Positions 30,504-38,626 of a DNA stretch of 64,000 bases are shown in pieces. Source of the DNA: Streptococcus oralis (GTDB lineage: Bacteria; Bacillota; Bacilli; Lactobacillales; Streptococcaceae); NCBI RefSeq assembly GCF_016028255.1, contig NZ_CP065707.1, positions 1,379,001 to 1,443,000 on the forward strand, given 5' to 3'. The notes below the pieces were generated by a model. That model did not search any database, was not told where the DNA came from, and worked only from the letters and a program-made list of their open reading frames with translations. Positions within the stretch are counted from its first letter, which is position 1. Every line of letters starts with the position of its first letter. Both the position numbers and the translations under genes were made by a program.

Positions 30504-31196
30504 TTGCCCTACAAATTTCTACTCTTCGACCTTGACCACACCTTGCTTGATTTTGATACTGCTGAGGATGTGGCTCTGACGCAACTTCTAAAAGAAGAAG
30601 GAGTTGTGGACATTCAAGCCTATAAAGACTATTATGTTCCTATGAACAAGGCTCTCTGGAAGGACTTGGAACAAAAGAAAATCAGTAAACAAGAACTGAT
30701 TAACACGCGCTTTTCTCGTTTATTTGCTCATTTTGGACTGGAGAAAGACGGTACATTACTTGCACAGCGTTACCAATTTTATCTCGCTCAGCAGGGACAA
30801 ACTTTTTCGGGCGCTCATGAACTCTTGGACAGCCTCGTCGAGCGTGATTATGACTTATATGCTGCGACAAATGGCATTACTGCCATTCAGACAGGACGTT
30901 TGGCTCAATCTGGTCTGGCTCCCTATTTCAATCAAGTCTTTATCTCTGAACAGTTACAAACGCAAAAGCCTGATGCACTATTCTATGAAAAACTCGGTCA
31001 GCAGATTGCAGGATTCAGCAAAGAAAAGACGCTGATGATTGGTGATTCCCTAACTGCTGACATTCAAGGTGGCAATAATGCTGGGATTGACACTATCTGG
31101 TACAACCCTCATCACCTCGAAAATCACACACAAGCCCAACCGACCTATGAAGCCCATTCTTATCAAGACTTGCTGGATTGTTTAGATAAACTGTAA
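30504..31196 (+). CDS. yjjG: YjjG-family HAD nucleotidase
   Basis: A 230-residue HAD hydrolase of the YjjG type, which dephosphorylates non-canonical pyrimidine nucleotides and so keeps them out of DNA. Motif I is LFDLDHTLLDFD, motif II the threonine in AATNGITAIQ, motif III K in QTQKPDALFY, motif IV MIGDSLTADIQGG. It begins with TTG 30504 behind AAAGGAAA. Next to ung and mutX it fits a DNA-hygiene neighbourhood. A hairpin terminator follows. Confidence 0.85.
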   Translation: MPYKFLLFDLDHTLLDFDTAEDVALTQLLKEEGVVDIQAYKDYYVPMNKALWKDLEQKKISKQELINTRFSRLFAHFGLEKDGTLLAQRYQFYLAQQGQTFSGAHELLDSLVERDYDLYAATNGITAIQTGRLAQSGLAPYFNQVFISEQLQTQKPDALFYEKLGQQIAGFSKEKTLMIGDSLTADIQGGNNAGIDTIWYNPHHLENHTQAQPTYEAHSYQDLLDCLDKL

Positions 31197-31222
31197 AAAG
31201 TGGTTTAGATAGCCACTTTTTG
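31195..31222 (+). terminator. Terminator between yjjG and ung
   Basis: AAAAAGTGG (31195-31203) pairs with CCACTTTTT (31213-31221). The ung -10 starts directly after it. Confidence 0.75.
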
Positions 31223-31229
31223 CTATAAT
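31221..31229 (+). promoter_or_regulatory. Extended -10 promoter of ung
   Basis: TGCTATAAT (TATAAT at 31224-31229), 28 bases before the ung ATG. Confidence 0.65.
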
Positions 31230-31257
31230 AGAGGCAGTAAAAACGAAGGAGTTGGCG

Positions 31258-31911
31258 ATGCAACACTCATCTTGGCATGCTTTGATTAAGGAGCAATTAC
31301 CTGAGGGTTATTTTGCGAAAATCAATCAGTTTATGGACCAGGTCTATTCTCAAGGAACTGTTTATCCACCTAAGGAAAAGGTTTTTCAGGCTCTCTTGAC
31401 TACACCGCTTGAAGAAGTGAAGGTGGTGATTCTAGGGCAAGACCCCTATCACGGGCCAGGTCAGGCGCAGGGCTTGAGTTTTTCTGTACCTGACTCTATC
31501 CCAGCCCCGCCATCCTTGCAAAATATCTTGAAAGAATTGTCAGATGACATCAGTGTTAAGAAATCACATGATTTAACGTCTTGGGCTGAGCAAGGTGTCT
31601 TACTTCTCAATGCTTGCTTGACGGTTCCTGCTGGGCAGGCCAATGGTCATGCTGGGCAGATATGGGAGCCATTTACAGATGCTGTGATTCGGGTTGTAAA
31701 TAATCTCGACAGACCTGTAGTCTTTGTACTCTGGGGTGCTTATGCACGCAAGAAGAAGGCCTTGGTTACCAATCCTCACCACTTGATTATCGAATCAGCC
31801 CATCCTAGTCCTTTATCGGTTTATAGAGGATTTTGGGGTTCCAAGCCTTTTTCCAAGGCTAATGCATTTTTAAAAGAGACAGGACAAGTGCCAATTGATT
31901 GGCTTAGATAA
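31258..31911 (+). CDS. ung: Uracil-DNA glycosylase
   Basis: Removes uracil from DNA as the first step of base-excision repair. The catalytic water-activating loop is [19 protein letters not shown], and the DNA-intercalating loop is [23 protein letters not shown] 31258 is 6 bases from GAAGGAG, whereas TTG 31252 has no room for a ribosome site, so the protein is 217 residues. mutX follows 9 bases later; the two form a mutation-avoidance operon with pyrC behind. Confidence 0.97.
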   Translation: MQHSSWHALIKEQLPEGYFAKINQFMDQVYSQGTVYPPKEKVFQALLTTPLEEVKVVILGQDPYHGPGQAQGLSFSVPDSIPAPPSLQNILKELSDDISVKKSHDLTSWAEQGVLLLNACLTVPAGQANGHAGQIWEPFTDAVIRVVNNLDRPVVFVLWGAYARKKKALVTNPHHLIIESAHPSPLSVYRGFWGSKPFSKANAFLKETGQVPIDWLR

Positions 31912-31920
31912 GGAGAGAAT

Positions 31921-32385
31921 ATGCCTCAGTTAGCGACGATTTGCTACATTGATAACGGAAAAGAACTGCTCATGCTGCATCGTAATAAGAAGCTGAATGA
32001 TGTCCATGAAGGCAAATGGATTGGTGTGGGTGGTAAGTTGGAGCGAGGGGAGACACCTCAGGAATGCGCAGCGCGTGAAATCTTCGAGGAAACGGGTTTG
32101 AAAGCCAAGCCAGTTCTAAAAGGCATTATCACTTTTCCAGAATTCACACCAGATTTAGACTGGTACACCTATGTTTTTAAGGTGACAGAGTTTGAAGGTG
32201 ATTTGATTGACTGCAATGAGGGGACGCTAGAATGGGTTCCCTATGATGAAGTTTTGAGCAAGCCAACTTGGGAGGGTGATCACACCTTTGTTGAGTGGCT
32301 TTTAGAGGACAAACCCTTCTTTTCAGCCAAGTTTGTTTATGATGGGGATAAATTGTTGGATACTCAAGTTGATTTCTATGAATAA
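31921..32385 (+). CDS. mutX: Nudix hydrolase, MutX-type 8-oxo-dGTP pyrophosphatase
   Basis: 154 residues with a complete Nudix box, GKLERGETPQECAAREIFEE followed by TG (about residues 39-60). MutX, first described in pneumococcus next to ung, hydrolyses 8-oxo-dGTP so it is not built into DNA. AAGGAGAG precedes the ATG. Its position between ung and pyrC supports the assignment. Other Nudix substrates remain possible. Confidence 0.88.
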   Translation: MPQLATICYIDNGKELLMLHRNKKLNDVHEGKWIGVGGKLERGETPQECAAREIFEETGLKAKPVLKGIITFPEFTPDLDWYTYVFKVTEFEGDLIDCNEGTLEWVPYDEVLSKPTWEGDHTFVEWLLEDKPFFSAKFVYDGDKLLDTQVDFYE

Positions 32386-32397
32386 AGGAGAAAGCAG

Positions 32398-33666
32398 ATG
32401 TTACTAATCAAAAATGGTCGTGTAATGGATCCCAAGTCTGGTTTGGATCAAGTGTGTGATGTTTTGGTCCAAGATGGGAAAATTGTCAAAATTGCGCCTG
32501 AAATTAAGGAAGAAGGAGCAGAGCTAATTGATGCTACTGGGCTTGTGGTTGCGCCTGGACTAGTTGATATTCATGTTCATTTCCGTGAACCTGGTCAAAC
32601 TCATAAAGAAGACATTCATACTGGTGCCCTAGCAGCCGCTGCAGGTGGTTTTACAACGGTCGTCATGATGGCTAATACCAGTCCAACCATTTCAGACGTG
32701 GATACTTTGCAAGAAGTTCTCCAGTCAGCTGCTAAAGAAAAGATCAATGTCAAGACGGTTGCGACTATTACCAAGAACTTTAATGGCCAAGATTTGACCG
32801 ACTTTAAGGCACTTTTAGAAGCCGGTGCCGTTGGTTTTTCAGATGATGGTATTCCACTTGAAAGTAGCAAGGTTCTCAAAGAAGCCTTGGAGACTGCTAA
32901 GAAACTTGGCACCTTTGTTTGTCTACACGAGGAAGATCCAGGCTTGAATGGGATTCTTGGCTTTAACGAAAACATCGCTAAAGACCACTTCAAGATCTGT
33001 GGTGCGACAGGGGTGGCAGAATACGCCATGATTGCGCGTGATGTCATGATTGCCTACGCAACTAAGGCACATGTTCACATCCAGCATTTATCTAAGGAGG
33101 AAAGTGTCAAGGTAGTGGAGTTTGCCCAAGGCTTAGGAGCTCATGTCACCGCAGAAGTAGCTCCACAGCATTTCTCTAAGACAGAGGCCCTCCTCTTGAC
33201 GCAAGGTAGTAATGCCAAAATGAATCCTCCGCTTCGTTTGGAGTCAGATCGTCGTGCTGTGATTGAAGGCCTCAAGTCAGGCGTCATCACTGTGATTGCG
33301 ACAGACCACGCACCCCACCATGCAGATGAGAAAAATGTAGAGGATATCACTAAAGCACCATCTGGTATGACTGGCTTGGAAACCTCTCTTTCTCTCGGCT
33401 TGACTTATTTGGTGGAAGCTGGTGAGCTAAGCTTAATGGAATTGCTAGAAAAAATGACTGTCAATCCAGCTAAGCTTTATAACTTTGAAGCAGGCTACTT
33501 AGCTGAAAATGGTCCAGCGGATATCACCATCTTTGATGACAAGGCTAATCGTACTGTTAGTCCAAACTTTGCTTCAAAATCAGCTAATTCTCCATTTATC
33601 GGCGAAACCTTAAAAGGGCAGGTCAAATATACTATCTGTAAGGGACAAATCGTCTACCAAAACTAG
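32398..33666 (+). CDS. pyrC: Dihydroorotase
   Basis: Closes carbamoyl aspartate to dihydroorotate in pyrimidine synthesis. The 422 residues form an amidohydrolase barrel: metal ligands in [17 protein letters not shown], the central histidines in HVHIQHLS, and the catalytic aspartate in [13 protein letters not shown]. It has no other pyr gene beside it. AAAGGAGA precedes the ATG, 12 bases after mutX, so it is co-transcribed with ung-mutX. Confidence 0.97.
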   Translation: MLLIKNGRVMDPKSGLDQVCDVLVQDGKIVKIAPEIKEEGAELIDATGLVVAPGLVDIHVHFREPGQTHKEDIHTGALAAAAGGFTTVVMMANTSPTISDVDTLQEVLQSAAKEKINVKTVATITKNFNGQDLTDFKALLEAGAVGFSDDGIPLESSKVLKEALETAKKLGTFVCLHEEDPGLNGILGFNENIAKDHFKICGATGVAEYAMIARDVMIAYATKAHVHIQHLSKEESVKVVEFAQGLGAHVTAEVAPQHFSKTEALLLTQGSNAKMNPPLRLESDRRAVIEGLKSGVITVIATDHAPHHADEKNVEDITKAPSGMTGLETSLSLGLTYLVEAGELSLMELLEKMTVNPAKLYNFEAGYLAENGPADITIFDDKANRTVSPNFASKSANSPFIGETLKGQVKYTICKGQIVYQN

Positions 33667-33707
33667 ATGGGACTCTGCTCTACAAACTATAAGAATAGAG
33701 AGCGTAT

Positions 33708-35063
33708 ATGTATCCAACCCATCAATTTAAAGACAAGTTTGTCTTATTTCTTAAGATATTTTTCCCTATCCTGATTTATCAGTTTGCCAATTATTCTGCC
33801 TCTTTTGTTGATACAACCATGACGGGGCAGTACAATACTATGGACTTGGCGGGAGTATCAACTGCAACGAGTCTATGGAATCCTTTCTTTACTTTTTTAA
33901 CAGGGATTGTTTCGGCCATGGTTCCCATTATAGGCCATCATCTGGGACGGGGGAAAAAGAACGAAGTGGCATCTGACTTTTTCCAATTTATCTATTTGGC
34001 TTTCGGACTGTCTTTGGTTTTGCTTGGCATGGTAGTATTCTTTGCGCCCCCTGTTTTAAACCATATCGGACTAGAAGCTCAAGTAGCGGCAGTTGCAGTT
34101 TCCTATCTTTGGTACCTTTCTATCGGGATTATTCCCTTGTTGCTTTTCAGTGTTATCCGATCGCTACTTGATTCTCTCGGTTTGACCAAGCTATCCATGT
34201 ACCTCATGCTCTTATTGCTACCTTTAAATTGTGGGTTTAACTATTTATTGATCTACGGTGCCTTTGGGTTTCCAGAGTTAGGTGGAGCAGGAGCAGGGCT
34301 AGGAACCTCACTTGCTTATTGGTGTCTACTGGGAATTTCCATCATCATCTTGGTCAAGCAGAAAAACCTAAAAGAACTTCATTTAGAACAAGGTGCCCCT
34401 CTGAATTTAGAGAGAATTATGGAGGGAATTCGCTTGGGCTTACCAATCGGTGGAACTGTTTTTGCTGAGGTCGTCATTTTTTCAGTCGTTGGTTTGATTA
34501 TGGCTAAGTTTTCATCGCTCATCATCGCCAGCCACCAGTCAGCTATGAACTTTTCGAGTCTCATGTACGCTTTTCCCATGAGTATTTCCTCTGCTATGGC
34601 GATTGTTGTGTCTTACGAGGTGGGGGCTAAACGTTTTGAGGATGCAAAAACCTATGCTCGTCTTGGGAGAGTAACAGCCCTCATTTTCGCAGGTCTTACC
34701 CTATCTTTTCTCTACATTTTTAGAGATCGTGTAGCTAGTTTATATGGAAATGCCCCTCAGTTCATTGAAACAACTGCTGTATTTCTAACTTACAGTCTCT
34801 TTTTCCAGTTAGCTGATACCTTTGCGGCTCCGCTTCAGGGAATTTTAAGAGGGTATAAGGATACTGTCGTGCCTTTCTATCTTGGCTTAATCGGCTACTG
34901 GGGAGTAGCGATACCTCTAGGTTACCTACTAGATCAAGTAACTGAATTAGGAGCATTTGCCTACTGGATTGGGTTGATTGTCAGCTTAATTGTTTCTGGT
35001 TGTTTGTATCAATGGCGTTTGCAAACAATTATGAAAAGATTTGAAGTTTCCAATGTCAAATAA
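33708..35063 (+). CDS. MATE-family efflux transporter
   Basis: 451 residues with about twelve membrane helices. The MATE traits are the N-terminal SFVDTTMTGQYNTMDLAGVS and the repeat at the second half (SSLIIASHQSAMNFSS). Such transporters export cationic drugs or metabolites against a sodium or proton gradient; the DinF subgroup is closest from memory. It lies 41 bases after pyrC and ends in a terminator. The substrate is unknown. Confidence 0.9.
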   Translation: MYPTHQFKDKFVLFLKIFFPILIYQFANYSASFVDTTMTGQYNTMDLAGVSTATSLWNPFFTFLTGIVSAMVPIIGHHLGRGKKNEVASDFFQFIYLAFGLSLVLLGMVVFFAPPVLNHIGLEAQVAAVAVSYLWYLSIGIIPLLLFSVIRSLLDSLGLTKLSMYLMLLLLPLNCGFNYLLIYGAFGFPELGGAGAGLGTSLAYWCLLGISIIILVKQKNLKELHLEQGAPLNLERIMEGIRLGLPIGGTVFAEVVIFSVVGLIMAKFSSLIIASHQSAMNFSSLMYAFPMSISSAMAIVVSYEVGAKRFEDAKTYARLGRVTALIFAGLTLSFLYIFRDRVASLYGNAPQFIETTAVFLTYSLFFQLADTFAAPLQGILRGYKDTVVPFYLGLIGYWGVAIPLGYLLDQVTELGAFAYWIGLIVSLIVSGCLYQWRLQTIMKRFEVSNVK

Positions 35064-35091
35064 ACTTTGTGAAAAAATAATCTAACTAAAG

Positions 35092-35124
35092 AAAATCCCT
35101 GTTAAAACGGGGATTTATTTTTTT
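35092..35124 (+). terminator. Terminator after the MATE gene
   Basis: AAATCCC (35093-35099) pairs with GGGATTT (35110-35116), followed by ATTTTTTT. Confidence 0.8.
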
Positions 35125-35153
35125 ACCTTGTGAAATTTTATCGGTCATATACT

Positions 35154-35182
35154 TTGACAGTGTATACTAAAAAAGGTAAAAT
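35154..35182 (+). promoter_or_regulatory. Promoter of the dehydrogenase operon
   Basis: TTGACA (35154-35159), exactly 17 bases, TAAAAT (35177-35182). Strong vegetative promoter 34 bases before the start codon. Confidence 0.8.
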
Positions 35183-35216
35183 AGTAAGGTAAGTACAAAG
35201 TTAGAAAGGCAAGATT

Positions 35217-36185
35217 ATGTCAACTTTAGATAAGAATCTTTTGCTAGAGATGTTCCGTAAGATGGAAGAAATCCGTCGCATGGACTTAAAAATTGCTCAG
35301 TTAGTGAAAAAGGGAAAAGTCCCTGGTATGACTCACTTTTCGGTTGGTGAGGAAGCAGCAAACGTTGGTGCTATGCTAGCTTTGAATGAAGATGATTTGA
35401 TCACTTCCAACCACCGTGGTCACGGACAAGCTATCGCTAAGGGGATTGACCTTAACGGAATGATGGCAGAAATCCTTGGTAAATACACTGGAACCTGTAA
35501 AGGAAAAGGTGGTTCTATGCATATCGCCGACCTGGATGCTGGTAACCTTGGTGCCAATGGTATCGTAGGTGGTGGTATGGGAATCGCTGTCGGTGCAGCC
35601 CTCAGTCAGCAAATGCAGAATACTGGAAAAATCGTTGTTTGTTTCTTTGGAGATGGGGCGACCAACGAAGGTGTCTTCCACGAAGCAGTGAACATGGCTT
35701 CTATCTGGAAACTTCCAGTCATTTTCTATTGCATTAACAACGGTTATGGTATCTCTGCGGATATCAAGAAAATGACCAATGTAGAACATATCCATCACCG
35801 TAGCGCAGCTTATGGTATTCCTGGAATGTTTATCGAAGATGGCAACAACGTCATCGACGTTTATGAAGGATTTAAGAAGGCCGTAGACCATGTTCGCGGA
35901 GGAAATGGACCAGTCTTGATTGAAAGTGTAACTTATCGCTGGCTTGGTCACTCATCATCTGACCCTGGTAAATATCGTACCCGTGAAGAAGTGGAACTGT
36001 GGAAACAAAAAGACCCAATCGAAAACCTTCGTAACTACCTCGTTGAAAATAATATTGCGAGTGCCGAAGAATTGGAAGAAATCCAATCGCAAGTCAAGGA
36101 AGCGGTAGAAACTTCTGTTAAATTTGCGGAAGAAAGTCCATTCCCACCACTTGAATCCGCATTTGAAGATATTTACGTAGACTAA
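35217..36185 (+). CDS. pdhA: Pyruvate/acetoin dehydrogenase E1 alpha subunit
   Basis: 322 residues with the thiamine diphosphate motif GDGATNEGVFHEAVNMASIW and the later NNGYGIS, plus the phosphorylation-loop region TYRWLGHSSSDPGKYR. With the next gene it forms the alpha2beta2 E1 that decarboxylates the 2-oxo acid. In pneumococcal annotation the cluster is called acetoin dehydrogenase, but streptococcal work treats it as the pyruvate dehydrogenase complex; sequence alone does not settle the substrate. AGAAAGG precedes the ATG. Confidence 0.92.
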   Translation: MSTLDKNLLLEMFRKMEEIRRMDLKIAQLVKKGKVPGMTHFSVGEEAANVGAMLALNEDDLITSNHRGHGQAIAKGIDLNGMMAEILGKYTGTCKGKGGSMHIADLDAGNLGANGIVGGGMGIAVGAALSQQMQNTGKIVVCFFGDGATNEGVFHEAVNMASIWKLPVIFYCINNGYGISADIKKMTNVEHIHHRSAAYGIPGMFIEDGNNVIDVYEGFKKAVDHVRGGNGPVLIESVTYRWLGHSSSDPGKYRTREEVELWKQKDPIENLRNYLVENNIASAEELEEIQSQVKEAVETSVKFAEESPFPPLESAFEDIYVD

Positions 36186-36200
36186 GGAGAAAGAGATAAA

Positions 36201-37193
36201 ATGGAAACAAAAACAATGTCCTTCCGCGACACCATTATCCTTGCTATGTCTGAGGAAATGCGTCGCGATGAAAATGTATTCTTGATGGGAGAAGACGTCG
36301 GTGTTTTCGGAGGAGACTTCGGTACTTCTGTTGGAATGCTCGAAGAATTTGGCCCAGAACGTGTTCGTGACTGTCCGATTTCTGAAGCTGCCATCTCGGG
36401 AGCAGCAGCAGGAGCAGCCATGACAGGACTTCGTCCAATTGTCGATATGACCTTCATGGACTTCTCGGTTATTGCCATGGACAATATCGTCAACCAAGCC
36501 GCTAAAACACGTTATATGTTTGGTGGTAAAGGTCAGGTTCCAATGACAGTTCGATGTGCAGCTGGTAACGGTGTTGGTTCTGCAGCCCAGCACTCGCAAT
36601 CTCTAGAGTCTTGGTTTACTCACATTCCTGGACTTAAGGTTGTAGCTCCAGGTACACCTGCAGACATGAAAGGACTGCTCAAGTCTTCTATCCGTGATAA
36701 TAACCCTGTTATCATTCTTGAGTACAAGTCAGAATTTAACCAAAAAGGGGAAGTGCCAGTTGATCCAGAATACACAATTCCACTTGGAGTTGGGGAAATC
36801 AAACGAGAAGGAACGGATGTAACAGTTGTTACTTATGGGAAAATGCTTCGCCGTGTGGTTCAAGCTGCTGAAGAATTAGCTGAAGAAGGCATTTCAGTTG
36901 AAATTGTGGACCCGCGTACTCTTGTTCCTCTTGATAAGGATATCATCATTAACTCAGTGAAGAAGACTGGTAAGGTGGTTCTTGTCAACGATGCTCACAA
37001 AACAAGTGGCTATATCGGAGAGATTTCAGCTATTATTTCAGAATCAGAAGCATTTGATTATCTAGACGCACCAATCCGCCGTTGCGCTGGAGAAGATGTG
37101 CCAATGCCTTACGCACAGAATCTAGAAAATGCAATGATTCCCACAGTTGAAAGCATCAAAGATGCCATCCGAAAAACTTATAACAAAGAATAA
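36201..37193 (+). CDS. pdhB: Pyruvate/acetoin dehydrogenase E1 beta subunit
   Basis: 330 residues with the transketolase-like pyrimidine domain (FLMGEDVGVFGGDFGTS, DCPISEAAISGAAAGAAMTG) and a C-terminal transketolase domain (VTVVTYGKMLRRVVQAAEEL; VEIVDPRTLVPLD). It follows E1 alpha after 15 bases with AAGGAGAAAG. The gap behind it is unusually long for this operon and contains paired hairpins. Confidence 0.93.
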   Translation: METKTMSFRDTIILAMSEEMRRDENVFLMGEDVGVFGGDFGTSVGMLEEFGPERVRDCPISEAAISGAAAGAAMTGLRPIVDMTFMDFSVIAMDNIVNQAAKTRYMFGGKGQVPMTVRCAAGNGVGSAAQHSQSLESWFTHIPGLKVVAPGTPADMKGLLKSSIRDNNPVIILEYKSEFNQKGEVPVDPEYTIPLGVGEIKREGTDVTVVTYGKMLRRVVQAAEELAEEGISVEIVDPRTLVPLDKDIIINSVKKTGKVVLVNDAHKTSGYIGEISAIISESEAFDYLDAPIRRCAGEDVPMPYAQNLENAMIPTVESIKDAIRKTYNKE

Positions 37194-37200
37194 AGAATAA

Positions 37201-37440
37201 AGGTGCATAAGTTAAATTATGTAAACCATTTGAAGTTTTAACTTTAGCAACTTGAGATATGTTTTGTATCCAAGTTGCGTGTAAAGTTGCGACATGAGTG
37301 AGTCGAATCGATAATATTCGACGAATGAATTAGTAAGTCTACTAGGTTGGTCGCCTAACAGCGGCAACCGTAGTAACTTGAGACACGTTTCGTGTACAAG
37401 TTACTTGTAGAGTTGAACACGGGCTAAAGTCTGTGTGAAA
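37201..37440 (+). repeat. Structured repeat element inside the dehydrogenase operon
   Basis: The 346-base gap between E1 beta and E2 holds no gene. It carries two related units. Hairpin 1 (37247-37278) has stem GCAACTTG/CAAGTTGC; hairpin 2 (37373-37404) has GTAACTTG/CAAGTTAC, with compensating changes also in the inner stem. Both are followed by similar GTAAAGTTG / GTAGAGTTG bases. Between them are further inverted repeats (TCGAAT/ATTCGA; GGTTG/CAACC). The covarying bases argue for a structure kept as RNA or for a mobile palindromic repeat. I do not recognise it as BOX, RUP or SPRITE. Confidence 0.55.
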
Positions 37441-37494
37441 AAGATAAACTATCCTAGAAACTAAAATTTCTTCGTCAAGTTTACTATTTTCACT

Positions 37495-37523
37495 TTGACT
37501 TTTTACGCCCTTAGTATCATAAT
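37495..37523 (+). promoter_or_regulatory. Candidate internal promoter for pdhC-pdhD-lplA
   Basis: TTGACT (37495-37500), 17 bases, CATAAT (37518-37523), just before the E2 gene and after the structured element. It would let E2-E3-LplA be transcribed apart from E1. Confidence 0.5.
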
Positions 37524-37539
37524 TAGAATTGGAGAGGTC

Positions 37540-38583
37540 ATGGCTGATGACAAGCTAAGAGCGACTCCTGCGGCTAGAAAGTTAGCGGATGATCTAGGTA
37601 TCAACCTCTACGACGTTTCTGGCTCAGGTGCAAACGGTCGTGTCCACAAAGAAGACGTGGAAACTTATAAAGACACAAATGTGGTTCGCATTTCGCCACT
37701 TGCAAAACGAATTGCCCTCGAACATAACATTGCTTGGCAGGAAATCCAAGGAACGGGTCATCGTGGTAAGATCATGAAGAAGGACGTTTTGGCCTTCCTT
37801 CCTGAAAATATCGAAAACGACACCATCAAGTCTCCTGCTCAAATCGAAAAAGCGGAAGAAATTCCAGACAATATCACTCCTTATGGTAAGATTGAGCGTA
37901 TTCCAATGACACCAATGCGTAAGGTTATCGCCCAACGTATGGTTGAATCCTACCTGACTGCGCCAACCTTCACGCTCAACTACGATGTCGATATGTCTGA
38001 GATGCTGGCTCTTCGTAAGAAGGTTCTTGATCCAATCATGGAAGCAACTGGTAAGAAAGTAACGGTTACAGACCTTCTTTCTCTCGCTGTTGTAAAGACC
38101 CTTATGAAACACCCTTATATCAACGCTTCGTTGACCGAAGACGGCAAGACCATTATCACTCATAACTATGTCAACCTTGCTATGGCAGTTGGTATGGATG
38201 ATGGATTGATGACACCTGTTGTTTATAATGCTGAAAAGATGAGCCTTTCAGAGCTGGTTGTAGCCTTCAAGGATGTCATTGGTCGTACCTTGGATGGTAA
38301 ATTAGCTCCAAGTGAGTTGCAAAACTCAACCTTCACAATTAGTAACTTGGGAATGTTTGGCGTTCAATCTTTTGGTCCGATCATCAACCAACCAAACTCA
38401 GCTATCCTCGGGGTTAGCTCAACAGTTGAGAAACCTGTAGTTGTCAATGGTGAGATTGTCATTCGCCCTATCATGAGCCTAGGATTAACTATTGACCACC
38501 GTGTTGTAGATGGTATGGCTGGTGCTAAGTTTATGAAAGATTTGAAAGCCTTGATTGAGAATCCAATCTCAATGTTGGTTTAA
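37540..38583 (+). CDS. pdhC: Dihydrolipoamide acetyltransferase E2, without lipoyl domain
   Basis: 347 residues from ATG 37540 (GGAGAGG upstream). It starts directly with a peripheral subunit-binding domain (RATPAARKLADDLGINL, about 7-42) followed by a second one (RISPLAKRIALEHNI, about 47-85), then a linker and the acetyltransferase core with DHRVVDGMAGAKF near the C terminus. There is no N-terminal lipoyl domain, so the swinging arm must come from another subunit; the E3 encoded next carries one. Two tandem binding domains are unusual. The core forms the 24- or 60-mer scaffold. Confidence 0.92.
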   Translation: MADDKLRATPAARKLADDLGINLYDVSGSGANGRVHKEDVETYKDTNVVRISPLAKRIALEHNIAWQEIQGTGHRGKIMKKDVLAFLPENIENDTIKSPAQIEKAEEIPDNITPYGKIERIPMTPMRKVIAQRMVESYLTAPTFTLNYDVDMSEMLALRKKVLDPIMEATGKKVTVTDLLSLAVVKTLMKHPYINASLTEDGKTIITHNYVNLAMAVGMDDGLMTPVVYNAEKMSLSELVVAFKDVIGRTLDGKLAPSELQNSTFTISNLGMFGVQSFGPIINQPNSAILGVSSTVEKPVVVNGEIVIRPIMSLGLTIDHRVVDGMAGAKFMKDLKALIENPISMLV

Positions 38584-38626
38584 GTAGCTATTGTTATTTT
38601 AGAGTTTTAGATAAAGGAAGTAAGAC

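Noticed and set aside
35376..36599. Two long minus-strand frames across pdhA-pdhB
   Set aside because: Antisense shadows of highly expressed genes; no start signals.
37201..37440. Structured element as a known BOX, RUP or riboswitch
   Set aside because: Compared by eye with the BOX at 50996 and with RUP as remembered; no matching blocks. No riboswitch core recognised.
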